A DNA stretch of 64,000 bases from Hypomesus transpacificus (lineage: Eukaryota; Chordata; Actinopteri; Osmeriformes; Osmeridae): positions 8,993,724-9,057,723 of the forward strand of contig NC_061068.1 of the NCBI RefSeq assembly GCF_021917145.1, written 5' to 3'. The notes under the pieces are model-generated. The model saw only the letters and a program-made list of their open reading frames with translations. It was not told where the DNA came from and searched no databases. The position numbers were made by a program, and so were the translations under genes. How positions within the stretch are numbered: position 1 is the stretch's first letter; each line of letters begins with the position of its first letter. This document shows, in pieces, positions 1-21,700 of this stretch.

Positions 1-192
1 TCTTGGGCACTGACACGAAACAAGTGCAGTGGATGCTTGGGGTTGTCCCATGTACGTTATCCTGATAAACAAACAGAGCCATGGAGACCAGACACACACA
101 CACAATTGCATTCTACCTACCCATTCTATTACAATAGCCTTGCATGTATGGCTCTTCTCAAATACAAACAGAATCATTTTAACATCAAATGT

Positions 193-1320
193 TTTATTTA
201 CAAGAAGTTTTGCTTTACATTTTGTACAATTACTGTAGGTAGAAGGCACTTGTTGCAAATCAAAAGAAAACTTCAATGACTCAAATTTGAAAGGCACTAG
301 AGTTTATGTGTAGAAACAAAATATATAGCAGAACATTTGGAATAAAACTGTCAGGAGGCATCTGAAAGGCATGTACTGTAAACAAAACAAAAGACACAAA
401 CAAGCCTGGGAACAGTTGGTTTCTCCAAATGAATCACAATCACCTAAGAATGATTTGATAGACTTACACTGATACTACAGAAACCCAATATAATATATTA
501 ACCTGTAGAATTTCCTTCAAATCATAAATCAAAGGGTTTTCATAACCAGGACAAGGGTTTGACGGCAGAGATTGACAAAAGACCAAAATTCAGAACAGTA
601 CATCAAAACACACAAAAAACATGGAAACAAGTTTTGCTATAGGCTGGTTGTTGATAGACGGCATAAAGAATGTCATTAGCACTTATTCAGACTGATATGT
701 TGAGATGATGAATAGGGTTTACTAATCAGGAAAAGTACATTTCCCGAGTATGATAGCCAAACAGGTGATTAAACAACAAGCAAGAAAATAAAAGGTAGAA
801 GAAGTAGTGAATCCAGTTTTGTGGTATAAAGTGGAACTAGTTAGACAGAGACAATGAAGAAACCCTTTTGACAAGGTGTCATCGACAAGGAATGTACATT
901 TTCACCTGGCCAAAGTGACAGAGTGAGTGGTATCAATGTCCTTTAGCAATACCCATAGGTCTTACAGGGAGATGTACATTAAGGGCACAGAACCCTTAGA
1001 AACGAATGATTACAAATAACATGGTTATCAATACTTGATCACTCACAAACTGAGGGGTCACTTGGGACTGCATAGATAGTTTCTAAAAGTATCTAAAACA
1101 CGAGTGTAAATATATGATGGTCGGTTCTTGATTTTGTGATTGTTTGAATCTTTACTGGATGAGCAGCAGTGCATGTTATGTATCACCTCGATTGAAGCAA
1201 CCAGTCAGTCACTAACATGCCAATTGCCATAATCAATCTATCCAGGGAATGTAAGGAGCCTGAGTGTGCATGTTTGTGGTGTGTGTGTGTGTGTGTCGGT
1301 GTGTGTGTGGTCCTTCCCAA
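193..1320 (-). other. necap2: Probable necap2 3' UTR with poly(A) signal
   Basis: About 1.1 kb downstream of the necap2 stop with no credible coding sequence on either strand. An AATAAA on the minus strand (TTTATT at 193-198) is a plausible poly(A) signal; other A/T-rich candidates exist, so the exact end is uncertain. A short GT repeat lies at about 1278-1311. Confidence 0.5.
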
Positions 1321-3742
1321 CTAAAACTGCACCCATCCTGATTTGACAGTGTCTTGACTGGAGCTGTGAAAAGGGAGATGGAGACAATAAAGAGTACAAT
1401 TAATGATGTCACATCTGGAATTCAAACTTAAATTAAATACCAATTAAATCCTTAAGTCTCTATGTCGGTTTCAGAAAAATATATAAATACTTTCAGCTTC
1501 ATTGATATCAAATAAAAAATAAAAAAAGATTTGATTTAATGTCAAGTTTACTAAATGGTGATTCACATTTTGTGTGCTTCTAGCAGAGCCATGACAACAC
1601 CGTGTGTCAGTTACGAGACAGCTTTTTAAATCTGGTACTGTACTGGAAGCATCTATCTTGTGAAATCCTTATAGATCAATACTGGATAACATGATCGCTC
1701 AAGTTCCAGACTGACCTGGAGCCAGCTGCTGTGAAGTCACCCCACAAGTCAGGGGTGGGCTGGGCTGCTGGGACAGGGGCAATGAAGTCTAACAGAGAAG
1801 ATGCTGAAACAAAACAGAATGAGTAGAACAGTTAGAGTATTTACATTATTACCATGTTTTTGCAGTAACAGAGGGTTGTGTGTCCAGTGCAGAGATTTAG
1901 TCTTATTCCAGCTGATCCATACAGTATATGCTGAACCAATGAACCCACCAGTGTTAGTTTGTTCATCTGGAGCAGACGGTTGGTCTCCAGAAGGGGGTAG
2001 GATGCTTCCACCCTTGGACCCTGGTGGAGGGGGCAAGAGGCCACCAGCCATGGGCCGTGACTTGGCTGCACCTCCATCCTTCTTCTTAATGTTCTGAAAC
2101 ACCAAAACCATTTATCCATTAAATGGATGGAGAACCCCTTCTCTGTACCCAACCCATGTTTGTTCTGCTGTAACCATCTTAAATGAGTCTATTGCATACC
2201 CCAATGCAAATCTTTATGGTCTGGCCCTCTTTGAAGCCCAGATCCAGTTTGGGTGCCGTGCTCTGGGAAGCTTCCTGTTTTGCCAGTTCCCCTTCCTGTT
2301 TCACCCATCTGAAGAAGAAAAATAAATCTGTGGCTGGAATAAAGCATACACAGCACCATGATATTGCATACACCAAACCGAAGTTTGATCAGGAAGCTGA
2401 CTCACTTAAAGTGGTCTTGCAAAGCCACATTGAAGTCAAAGGAGTCACCGCGATCAGCGAACCCCAGGCCAATAAACGCATGACGTCCTTTTGTAAACAA
2501 AACACAATTACTTGTCAGAGATATCCTCTCGGGAACTTTTGATGTGTGTATTTATCAGGTAGAAGTGTTCATGTGTTTGCTACTGTCTTGTTAAAGTGGT
2601 ACATTGAACTTTCAGTGACTTACCAGTATCATCCTGTATCCGCACAACAAAATATCTACTGGAGTCAGTGACTGCTTCTACTGCAACTCCAGGATACGTG
2701 TCCACGGTGGCTTGAGCAAACAGCTCTCCTGAAAAAACAATTATTATGTTAATTTCAGTTTCCATAAGATAAGTCCAAAAAATTAATTGACTCTCACTGG
2801 CCACAGATTTGTACTGGTCCATACTAAAGAGACACGACTTGCAGTTGTAGTGGTTACCTGAGTTTTTGTCCTCTAGCCTGATGAAGCACACCTTGTCTTT
2901 TGCAATTATTTTCATTCGACCGCTCCATGACGGCTCATCCAACTTCCAGTCTGCAGCCCTGAAAATTTAACCAAATTACTTTACAATATCAGCTAGTGTT
3001 GGTGAATCAGTATCTAAGCGTCAGTGTATCGTAAATTGGCATGCACTGGGTCTCCATAGTCGGGCCATTGCATAACATCAAAAAAAGACCCGTTTTCTCT
3101 TTCAGTAATATGTAACTTCTGCCCGCTATCCCTAGTTCAGCAAAGAGAGCAATCTCAGGCTGAATACTTAGCTTCAAGTAGTGGTTTCACATTAGCCAAC
3201 AGCCCAAAATAAATGTCACATAAGTAACTAACATAAGCTACCATGGCCCGTTAAAAAACTAGACTGTAAAACTTGACATCGTTCTAGCCAACACGTTTGT
3301 CTAGCTAGTTAGCAAGCCATCTAGTATCAGTTCACTGGACAGTGCTGAGCAACAGGTGACATTTCTAGCTACGAAGCTAGTCTAGTTGGTGCTAGCTGCT
3401 AGCCTAGCATAGCCTAGATAGTAAAACTAGAAATGATGATGCAGCAGCAAGCATCCAGCCGGAGTTGCAAATAGGCTCAGACACTATTACTGCAACTTAA
3501 TATTAGCTGGCTAGTTATATTAGCTCTTCCTGGATCTTTGCATAGCACTGAGTTAAACTGGCATTCAGCTAACACAGTAGGCAAACTAAACACCAAGAAA
3601 AAAGTTTTGGGAAAACCACCTTGTCTAAAGTTATGTCGACAACGTACCGATAACCACGGTTAGTGGCGCGGGGCGGAATTCTGTACACATGGACCTCTGG
3701 CTTTACACAGACAATCGATTCGTATCCGCTTTCCTCTGCCAT
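1321..3742 (-). CDS. necap2: NECAP2-like adaptin-ear-binding coat-associated protein, 8 coding exons
   Basis: Exons (minus strand, in transcript order): 3742-3648, 2958-2858, 2728-2624, 2487-2406, 2308-2200, 2093-1949, 1803-1716, 1363-1321. All introns are GT-AG, and the exons sum to 768 nt (255 aa plus stop). The start [16 protein letters not shown] and the following [13 protein letters not shown] match NECAP2 more closely than NECAP1. The PHear domain fills roughly residues 1-135 and a conserved [13 protein letters not shown] segment follows. The tail is proline-rich (LLPPPPG), then has an LLDF clathrin-box-like motif near 216-219, WGDF at 233-236 and a terminal WVQF at 252-255, the known family motif for AP-2 alpha ear binding. 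NECAPs act in clathrin-coated vesicle formation at the plasma membrane. The start codon lies inside a YY1-like AAAATGGC. NECAP1 is the alternative, but the N-terminus and length favour NECAP2. Confidence 0.93.
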
Positions 3743-4411
3743 TTTGACAAGTGTAAAACAATTTTTTGACTAAGCTGGTCTGTAAAACCTGAACACTGAC
3801 ATTGACCCGTGTCAGAGCGCCCCTCTGGTAAGAATGATAAGGACAATCGTTGTGTCATTTCACGGCTTGAAAATACTAAAGCCTTTGCAAACTAGACTAG
3901 AAATGTCCTTCATGTATTCCATATATATTATGTTGTCTACTCGTTAACTAGTTTTGCACTGACATGGTGGCTATTGCCTGTTCTAATTATTATTATTTAT
4001 TTTTTTAACGTTACTAGCATTTTCTTTTTTTAGTGTGTACCTTAAAATGTAAATAGACTATAGCTTACATTATGGGACACATTTTATTTATAACCCATGG
4101 AAACGTTACAGATAATGGCATTGGAAAAATAGTGGCATATGCCATTATAAAGACTTATTCCTCCCTTATTCCTCCCCCCCCAATGAAAACACGTATATTA
4201 GTATTGAAACAGAACAGTTCAACTATAGCTTCCACCTAGAGAAGCCTATTACAATATGTCAATTCAACAGTTGTAGACACAGAAGGCAAACTAATAAGCT
4301 CAACAGCTAATCTGCTTGACCAAGTAATATATAAAATCCTCCACCAATCATATGGCCCACTTTCCAGCTCAGAAGAGACATCCCTGTCCTCACCCAATTA
4401 TTTCTGATACC

Positions 4412-4530
<119 letters not shown>

Positions 4531-5051
4531 AAGAAGAATAGATTAACCCACTGGCACAAGAAGTAGGCTATTGAATGTTTGTCGTATTTATGAAATGTAA
4601 ATTCTTCATCATTATGGCCTCTGTATCAGAAATCCCCTGCAGCATACATAATACAATTTTCTCACGCGTTTTTGCAGTGTAAAACTTGTGGTGTACAGTT
4701 CACTCAGAGGGTTTTCTCGGCTGTTAAACATAGTGACAGGTCATTTGACCCTTAAGACAACACAAGTGAACTCAGCCACTGCCTGAGAAGTGACCATTAT
4801 TTCATGTTGTCAGCAGACAAGATAAGACACCTTGTACTGGACAAGAAGCAGGGTACACTGTAATGTATTAAATGTAACAAATTACATGTTCTAAATAAAA
4901 AATAGGCTCTTTGTTCCATTCTATGAAGGCAACTCAAAATACTCAAAAATAACATTTTTTATTATTATGTCGTCAACCCTGAAACGCTTGCATTCATGAT
5001 GGTACGTGGAGATGTGTAGGCCAAAACATAAGGCCTGATATGACTAACTTG

Positions 5052-5386
5052 CAGGGGCGATTTTAGGATCGGACCTTTAGGGGTGCTCAGCCCCCAATGA
5101 GAATGTGACATTAATCCAGTGCCTTGCAAAAGTGTTAAACCCCATTGCTAATAAATCCCTAATTTCACTGGATAACAATTAATATATTTATATATTATTA
5201 TGCCAAATATTGAATGAATGAAAAAACGAAGGATATTCCGTTCTTCATTAACTACCAGAAACAAATGATAATAAACAAAAACATTTGTATTTATTTTTTA
5301 TTTTTAGGGGTGCTGAGATGACATTTGAGCACCCCTAAAATGCTCAATGCTTGAGCACCCCTAAAAAGGGTCTAAAATCGCCACAG
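5052..5386. mobile_element. hAT-type MITE with 8-bp target-site duplication
   Basis: A 335-bp element flanked on both sides by the identical 8-mer CTAACTTG (5044-5051 and 5387-5394). The left end begins CAGGGGCGATTTTAG. The reverse complement of the right end begins CTGTGGCGATTTTAG, and both arms continue into AGGGGTGCTCA. Terminal CAG, an 8-bp duplication and no coding capacity fit a non-autonomous hAT element. Its interior (about 5116-5175, starting CCAGTGCCTTGCAAAAGTG) looks like the end of another fish repeat, so the element may be nested or chimeric. Confidence 0.8.
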
Positions 5387-5675
5387 CTAACTTGACTCCG
5401 ATATAGCCTAAGTGTATCCAACTGGATAAAACATAGGGCCTAATGAAATTATTTAAAACTAGCCTAGGCGGTATATTTTATTAATTCATTATAAAACGGT
5501 ATAGGCCTACATGATTTCTCAAAACATTTTTGGCCTCCTCCTAGACGTTCTAGTGGTGTTTGCTGCCATCTGCAGGTCAAGCAATGGGAATTGAGGTGGG
5601 GTTGACTAAATACAGAAGCAGCATCTTCAGAAAAATAAAACATAGCTAGCTACATACACACTCTAGCTAGCGACA

Positions 5676-6858
5676 ATGGCAGGCCAGGAAGATCCTGTTC
5701 AGAGAGAGATACACCAGGATTGGGCAAATCGAGAATATATTGAAGTAATCACTAGCAGCATCAAGAAAATAGCAGATTTTCTCAATTCTTTTGGCAAGTA
5801 TCTATTAAATAGCATCATATTTCTGTATTGCTATACTAGTACATTATGCAAGCGGCCTATTCGCTCGGCTAAGTCGCTAACTACTGTACTGTACAGTAGC
5901 CAGCTAATACTGTTTCAACATATGGTTTCCTTAGGCAGTTAGCTGTTAACGTTGTTTTAGTTTGGGTTTTGATATTTTAATTTTGGTATATAGAACATAT
6001 ATGCTGTCAATCCAACATACAAACAGATAGCGTAGCGTTGACAGTTTATGTAGCTTGCCGTTAGCATGCTAGCTTAAGGGCTCACTCACTGACGAATTGC
6101 TGGGCCAACCCCGCGGTACACCGCCGAGTTCTGGTAGTCGGGAGCTTTTATTTGATGGGGATATTGTAGTGCCCCGCAGCAGTGTGCTACATAATCAATC
6201 TTACCCAACCTCTTCGTAGTGCTTTAGTATTCATGTTTTGTATTGAGTAGATATAATTCCCTAGAAAGCAAAGTAGACCTTTTTAGAATTATAAATGGAG
6301 TTGATCCAGCCTACTGTTTTTAAGAATGTGTCTGTCGTGGTGATTTGCGCATTTCATAATTGGGAACTAGCTCGCCGGCTAGCTGGTTGGGAGGGGCTGC
6401 TGCTGTCTGGGCAAATGTCTGGACCAGGCATCGCATAACAGAAGCAACTATTTCTGCATTCACTAGCGCTCATACTGTAAAATAACCGTTGGCTATACAG
6501 CTTAAAAGACTATCATAATCAGAAATAGGCATATAGCTACGTACGTAAATACGTACGTATTTGTTGTTTTCATGTGCAAACTGACGTTTAGAATGTATGC
6601 TACACTACTGTACTAGTTTACAAAGGTCAGACAATAATGTGTTTTTATTTATTTAAATTCCTTTAGATATGTCCTGCCGGTCCCGTTTGGCCACTCTCAA
6701 TGAAAAGTTGACTGCACTGGAAAGGAGAATTGAATACATTGAGGCCAGGGTAAGAAGCCTATATTTAAGTGTGTAGTCATTTGTGGGGAAAATTGGTAGT
6801 GTCAGTGTTTAACAATGTAATATTTGTTTAGGTCACAAAGGGAGAGACTTTGACCTAA
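5676..6858 (+). CDS. brk1: BRK1/HSPC300, WAVE (SCAR) actin-nucleation complex subunit
   Basis: Exons 5676-5793, 6667-6749 and 6832-6858 give 228 nt, 75 aa plus stop, the exact length of vertebrate BRK1. The protein starts [18 protein letters not shown] and ends VTKGETLT. It is a short alpha-helical coiled-coil protein. BRK1 is the smallest subunit of the five-member WAVE regulatory complex, which relays Rac signals to Arp2/3 and builds branched actin at the cell cortex. Intron 1 has an unusual GC donor (exon ...TTTTG, then GCAAGT) with a normal TTTAG acceptor; intron 2 is GT-AG. Residue 40 (Asp) is split across intron 1, which confirms the junction. Confidence 0.97.
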
Positions 6859-8535
6859 ATCAAGATGTCGTGATGGACTGGGTGTTGTGGCCTGGCAGAG
6901 GATTGGCGCCTACATGTGTCCACTTCCATAATGTTTATCCTTTTTTAACTATGTATTTTTACAGTTTTGTATGCTGTCAAACTGCGCAACACCTCCTCAC
7001 ATTCTTTAATGAATCTTTGGGGCCACGGCAACTGGTTAGGGAACATTATATAGCGTAATAGTTTCAATATCTTATTAATTATAAATAACAAATTCAGGCA
7101 CGCATTTAGGTATAAAACAATACAAAGGTGTTAACTTTAATTTCTATTGTATGACAAGTCTTTGGACAGTGAGACTGTACTTACTGTAATGTTATCACAA
7201 ATGAACATAACTACATGAGACGTCTATAAAAAAGTATATATATGAAACTCATACGATCTTATAGCAACGTTTGGGGTCACCATTCAGTTCATGCTTAAGT
7301 GATTATGTGAGGTTTTCCATCTTATATTGTGAAGCAACTATGTCATTCAATCCATGAACAGATACCCTTCCTCTTAACAGTTTAAAGATAATGTGGGCCA
7401 CAGGGAGAGGAAGTGCCAAATCTTTTAGTCAGCTCTTCAACTGTGGAAATTCTGCTTATCTGTTCCCCCCCCCCCCCCCCCCGTGTGTGCTTGTAAAATA
7501 ATTGTATTTTCAGTTTTTTTCCCTCCAAATGTAATAAACTTATTTTAAAATTCATATAGGCTACTTTGAATTCGGCTTTTTCAAGGTCTTTGAAAGTGTG
7601 TATGCTTGTTGTGCTGTGCACGTTTGAGCGTCAACACGTGACATCCATATCGATCCATCACCATAGGCCTATTATCAATATAAGTAAAACATGTATTGCT
7701 CGTAATCTTCACCTTGTCATTAAAACTAAAACCCACAAAAGTGAAAGTCATCGACATTGCCAAACGAGGATAGCTAACTAGTATGTTGACGGCAGCAGCA
7801 TTGAAAAGCAGATTTATTGTGTGATTTTCTTCGAATCGGGTGAAATGACACCAAGAAGAAGCAGCCGCTACAAGGGCGTCCCTCGTCGCAAACATCGCCA
7901 TCTTTAATCAGACACAACAACAGCCCCACTTTAGCGAGTCACCTAGGGGATCAACACTATATGATGAACTGAGTTGGAGGAATAATATAGACGAATCTAG
8001 GCCATTATCGTTTGCAGCGTTCGTGTACCTTTTGACGAGTCTGGCCAAATTTGGAGTGAAAAGGTATTTAACGCTTACGTAGCAAGGGGCTAACGTTTGC
8101 TAGCTAGTACCACAGTTGCTGTTGAGAGTCGAGCTAGCTTATTACGCCGTACTGACAGGGACAAGGCTAACTACCATAAAACTAGCTCTAACAATTATTT
8201 TAGCTACTTAATTATCTGAATTGTATGTTAAGAACTAGTTTGGCAGTATACTCTTTTATTAGGTAACCAGGTAGCCATTTTAAATTTGGTTTTACGTTTG
8301 ACATGGCGTTAGGTGATTAGCTAGCCAATAGCTTAGCCTAGCCTAGTACATTGTCCACAGCACAGACAAGCTCGCCTGAGTTGTGTGTGTTGTGCACAGT
8401 TGTTGCAGGTGTAACTTTTACTGTAGCAAGCAATTAGGTCAAATAATTTGGTGTTTTATATAGGCTATAGCTATATTTGAAATCCTGCCGTGACATGCTT
8501 AACAATGTTTAACGCTGAGGCCTACTCTTCCACAG
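6859..8535. other. brk1 3' flank and rbm5 upstream region
   Basis: No convincing coding sequence. The first part should hold the brk1 3' UTR; AATAAA occurs near 7533. A poly(C) run lies at 7465-7482. A possible rbm5 non-coding first exon ends at about 8061 (GAAAAG followed by GTATTT). The RBM5 5' UTR continues at 8536 after a TTCCACAG acceptor. A strong YY1-type motif lies at 7897-7904. Confidence 0.5.
7897..7904 (-). promoter_or_regulatory. YY1-type motif (AAGATGGC) in the rbm5 upstream region
   Basis: Read on the minus strand the sequence is AAGATGGCG, the core YY1 consensus. YY1 sites often sit just downstream of a transcription start, so this could mark antisense or divergent transcription opposite rbm5. 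A 106-codon minus-strand ORF starts in the motif, but I do not recognise its product. Confidence 0.45.
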
Positions 8536-8561
8536 TACTGCAAACTTCCCTACACTTCACC

Positions 8562-15653
<7,092 letters not shown>

Positions 15654-16060
15654 ACGATCTACCTAATTTGTCACAATATGAACAATACGAGATACATTGT
15701 TTATTGAATATAATTTACTGCTGCCTTGTGTTTATTACAGATGTTTCGTTAAAATGGAATATCCTCCAATTCGGTATATTTTTGGTTAATGAAAAGCTCC
15801 AGGTTTTATTGGGGGGGGGGTTAGTGGGGTGAGAAACTGTGATGTTGAAGGTATCTGACAGATCTGTTCCTAGGCCAAACTATTCATGACATATAGTACG
15901 AATGTGTCATGCATTTTTTTTTTTTACATGATGAAATGCTTTCTAGCAATTTCTTGAGAATGTACAGTGTGTATAGTTTTTGTTGTTGTACAGAATAGGA
16001 ATGGTGTCTCTGCTGTGTTTGTCTTTGAGAGATAAAATAAAACATAAATAAAACTTGGAG
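15654..16060 (+). other. rbm5: rbm5 3' UTR with tandem poly(A) signals
   Basis: A/T-rich stretch after the rbm5 stop that ends in overlapping AATAAA hexamers at 16036-16041 and 16047-16052, followed by a T/G-rich tract. This is a convincing end for the transcript. A short poly(G) run lies near 15811. Confidence 0.7.
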
Positions 16061-17182
16061 TTTATTTGTTTTACATTCAAAAGTCCTTAGTTGCTGTTCT
16101 ACACCACCGTCAGGTCACTCCCCACAGAACCACAAATGAGGTGATGTTTCATGATGAATGATGCATTCATTTCTGCTATGAATTTGTACATTTGTTTTTG
16201 TTAGAGAGGTATGCTTTAAGAAGGCGTGCTCTGGTAAGCAGACTAAGAGGAAGGCGGCAAGTATTTTTGAGACGGATTTAGACGTTACAGCAACTATCCT
16301 CACAACTATCATCATATGCAGTATCTACCTGCATCTTTCCTGCCTCCTTTGTGCAAAAACAGGTAAGATCTGATTTTGAATTAATAGAAATCTGGAATCT
16401 ATCCTTTCGAGATGGTTAGACTTTCATATTATTTGCAACTTTTTTGAAATATAATTTTGAAAAGTAGCAGGTATACTGTTAACGAAATGAGTTTGAAGGT
16501 TTCATTGGAGTGCCAGCAGTATATCGTTAATGGAGATATTACATGTACACAGTTGTGAAGTGCATTTAAATGGAATGTGTGGTGAAAGGAGTACCCATTA
16601 ATCATACTTGAGTAAAAGTAGATATGCTTGTTAAAAATCATATTTAAGTCTACAGTTAGACCTCTACTTGAGTAAAAGTCTTAGTTTAAGCTTGGGTAGC
16701 TATGAATTTGCAGTTTAATTAGTTTTGTTAAGTTTCATACGTATTTGCCCAACAGCCTTAGATAATACATTTCCAACTAACTTAGAGCACTCATAGCTTA
16801 TATCTAAACAATCATTTTTGTAAATTGTGTTGTGAGTAATGAAGGACATAGAATGAAAGGAAAATACTTTGCACCATTGTGATGAATTGAATTGGGCTCC
16901 AGTACAGTAAGTGTTTTACTGCTCAATCAAATTATCTTATTAGCAAATGTGGCAAGAATGTGAGTTAATTTCTAACAGTGGGTCGTCTCTCAACTTGAGT
17001 CAAGTCATGAGAGTTGAATGATGGGTAATTTAGTTAACGTGAGGCCTGAAGTAAACCTATTTGTGTCCATGCAGGGCTGGCTCCTTGGTTGTAAGCTTCT
17101 GGTTGGTTGGACTGAAGCTGATGATGAAAAACAGATTTTGAGAAGACTTTTCTTTCTGTACTGGCTGCAACCATCTATTCAC
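16061..17182. other. Spacer between rbm5 and the rolling-stone-like gene
   Basis: Nothing coding recognised before the ATG at 17183. The reading frame stays open upstream to 17018, but family members start near the chosen ATG. The only feature seen is a dispersed-repeat fragment at about 16590-16690. Confidence 0.5.
16590..16690. repeat. Fragment of a dispersed teleost repeat (ACTTGAGTAAAAGT type)
   Basis: Two copies of ACTTGAGTAAAAGT (about 16607 and 16663) flank AAAATCATATTTAAGT. This phrase recurs in degenerate DNA-transposon copies across fish genomes. No termini or target duplication were found, so it is probably a relic. Confidence 0.45.
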
Positions 17183-18761
<1,579 letters not shown>

Positions 18762-21700
18762 GGTCTGCAGCAATAGGCCTTATGGAATACTGAATGCCAT
18801 ATGCTCTAACACTGGATAAAATGCAGCTTTAAATGTTATGCATTCTGTTAAGTGCAGTGGATTCTGTATTTTGTGTATCTCTAAACCCAACCCTCACCTG
18901 TAAGTCTTTGAGGAAGCTTTATTGTATTTTCATCACCAGGGGGCAGTATCAGTATTAGTTTCATCCAAACAGGTTTTCATGAGTGAATCTTTTTTTTTTT
19001 ATCATTTATTTCGTTTTTTACCTGATGGATAATTTATTCTTACATAAGATAATTGCCTAAAGTTGAATAAAGGTCCGGTCATAGAACTGCACAGGTGCCA
19101 TAAATGCTGACTTTAGTTGGCTCTGGTGCTGACATGACAAAGTGTCAAATGTGAAGTGAGCCCTTCTCTCCACTGTCACAGTAGGAGACTCATTTGATCT
19201 GATGACAAAACATCACTCTAGTATTTCATACTTCTGCCTTTATAATGCAGCACAGACGTGGTTTTCTACAACATAAAAGTGCACCTAATATTTCTATACC
19301 AACACCCCTCCCCTCTCCCTTCCCACTCTACCTATTCATCAGTGACCTGGTTGAACACAGGGTGGTCTGGATTGTGTGGATTAAACTAAACCCGTGGCGG
19401 GCTGTAAAATCCACACATTCCTTTACAGCAGCAGCAAATTAGTGTATTTTTTGTTGCTTTCATTTATTTATCAAAGAGGAAAAATTGAGATGTACTGTAC
19501 TTACCCACACAGCCACTAGCACCAGCTTTCATACTGCTTCATCAGGTGGCGTGTGACTGGATGGTCTGGCAGTTCAAGCTGCTCTGAGTCTCCTGGCTCT
19601 CTAAATTAAACTGATGACCAAGCCCCACAGATTAACTGACATTACTGTTATAATTGCTGGCCAGCTTTGAACTGCATGATGATTACTGCTTCAGTACCGA
19701 ATCAAATGGGCCTATGACTACTTGAGTCCATGCAAGTATACTGACAGTTGTCAATCTGGCTCTGGATCAACTTACTAAAATATGTTAGTGTACTCGGCCT
19801 TTTACATAACAGCAAAAACAGTCATTGTGCCAGTTGTAATAATTTTGCATGAATTAAACTGATCTATGTAGTGTATGTTTCAGAGAGGGGATATATAAAT
19901 GTTGTCAAGATTTTACTTTTTATGTTTTACTGTTTGTCCACATTTTCAAAAAAAATGATTTTAACAATCAAGAGTTTCAGAATGTTTATGCATCCTCATT
20001 CCTGTAGCCTATATCTTAGTCTCACAGACTCACAGTGTGAAATGGCTACATCTTCTTGGCTGTCAGATCCTGTCAGAGCACAGTCACACTCCACAAACCT
20101 GTCACCCCAGCAGTGTGTGTCTGACTGAGGTCCAAGCTGAGCAGAGGATTTGTGACTTGTTCTTGGTAGTGTGTCAGTCAAGTCATAAATGGACATGTCT
20201 AGTTCTGTCATTCTGCTCGTGGCAAATGTGCCTTTTACTTCCAGTCCTTGAAATGTTACCGAAGCTCAGTTACAGCTTTATCCTGATTTGTGGCTGTGAT
20301 GTAAATCTGTATCAATCATATAGGGATGATCCCTGGTGTCGTGGTGTGACTCCTCTGGCCTCCTGACTCCCTGCCTGTCTGCTGCTCCACTAGGAGGACA
20401 GACCTGCAAGGCCCTGGAGGCCCTGATGCAGGGCGGAAAGCCACAGAAAAAAGGGTTGGATTAGGTCATGTTATATTGTACGTTTTTTCCACAATATACT
20501 GTATGATTCATTTCATGAGCAATGTCTACAGTGGACAATTGGAAAGCTAAGTTATTTTTTCCCAATTTTACAGTGCCTTCATTTGAAAATACTTCTAAAA
20601 AATATAGTCTTGCATAGAAGTACACACATAGAAGTACTGAAAAAAGAAAGTAACCAAACTGGTGATTGACTTGTTTCATGCAGGCCAGTTTTCTACAAGT
20701 CTGGCCAGCTGTCTAAACAAAAAGCATCTGATTCCAATAACTTCTAAATGAACATACAGTGCAATGCACATATCCATTTAAAAAGGCTTTGGAGCTTTTA
20801 TGAATTTTTTGTATTCATATCATGCTTCAGAAATGTGTCTATTCTTCATCTGTTTTTCCTAATAGAGAGCCACGGGGTGTTTTCTCCTGTCATGCCTTTG
20901 GTTCATTATGTTTTGTTGTTGTGGACATTCCAGGTAGATTTACTGTACACCGTTTCAGGGGAACGTTTCAGATAGAGACACTTGGATGTCCTTTGGATGC
21001 ACATTGAATGAAATGACAGTAACCTTTAATGGTTCTTCATACAGGTTCATGATCATTTTAGCATTCAGCAGTGACATTTCCAATGAGGCCTTTATTGAAG
21101 GATGCTAAGTGTTTATTCAGGAGCTTATTGAAGTCTTGTTCTAATTCTAGACTAATTAAGTAACATCTTACTTCGACTGCTGATTAAAGCACAAGGCCAA
21201 GGGCTACTGCAGTATACGATGCTCTAATTGTATTGTGCTGACTGCAACTGTCTTCATGTTGCTGTTGTTCCTTTTAAGATCAGAGTGTCCTTTCCATGTA
21301 TTGTCTTCCTCTGTTTACACACAACAACTCCACTACTCAAGGTGGACTACGCCCAGTCTGAAATCCTTTGTAGTTTCAAAGGTTACTGTTCCATTTTTCA
21401 GTTCATATGTAAACTGAATGACCTAGGATGGTATTCAATCAAATGAACATTATGTTTTTTTTACTTAACATAAATAAAATCGCTCAGCGGGACATAATTT
21501 CCAGGAAGGTATGTGTACTGTCGATACAGGAGTATGGAGTAAAGACATTTGTGTGTTTGGAAAATCCGATGTCAACAAAATTTATTTCCGCAATTACATC
21601 CCAAGTCAATAAAAGCTATTCTCTTATCTTCGAGATTTCAGCTAGTGTGTCTTTGTGACCCTGTCTGTTATCTCTCCCTTCCCTGCTCTACAACAGAGCT

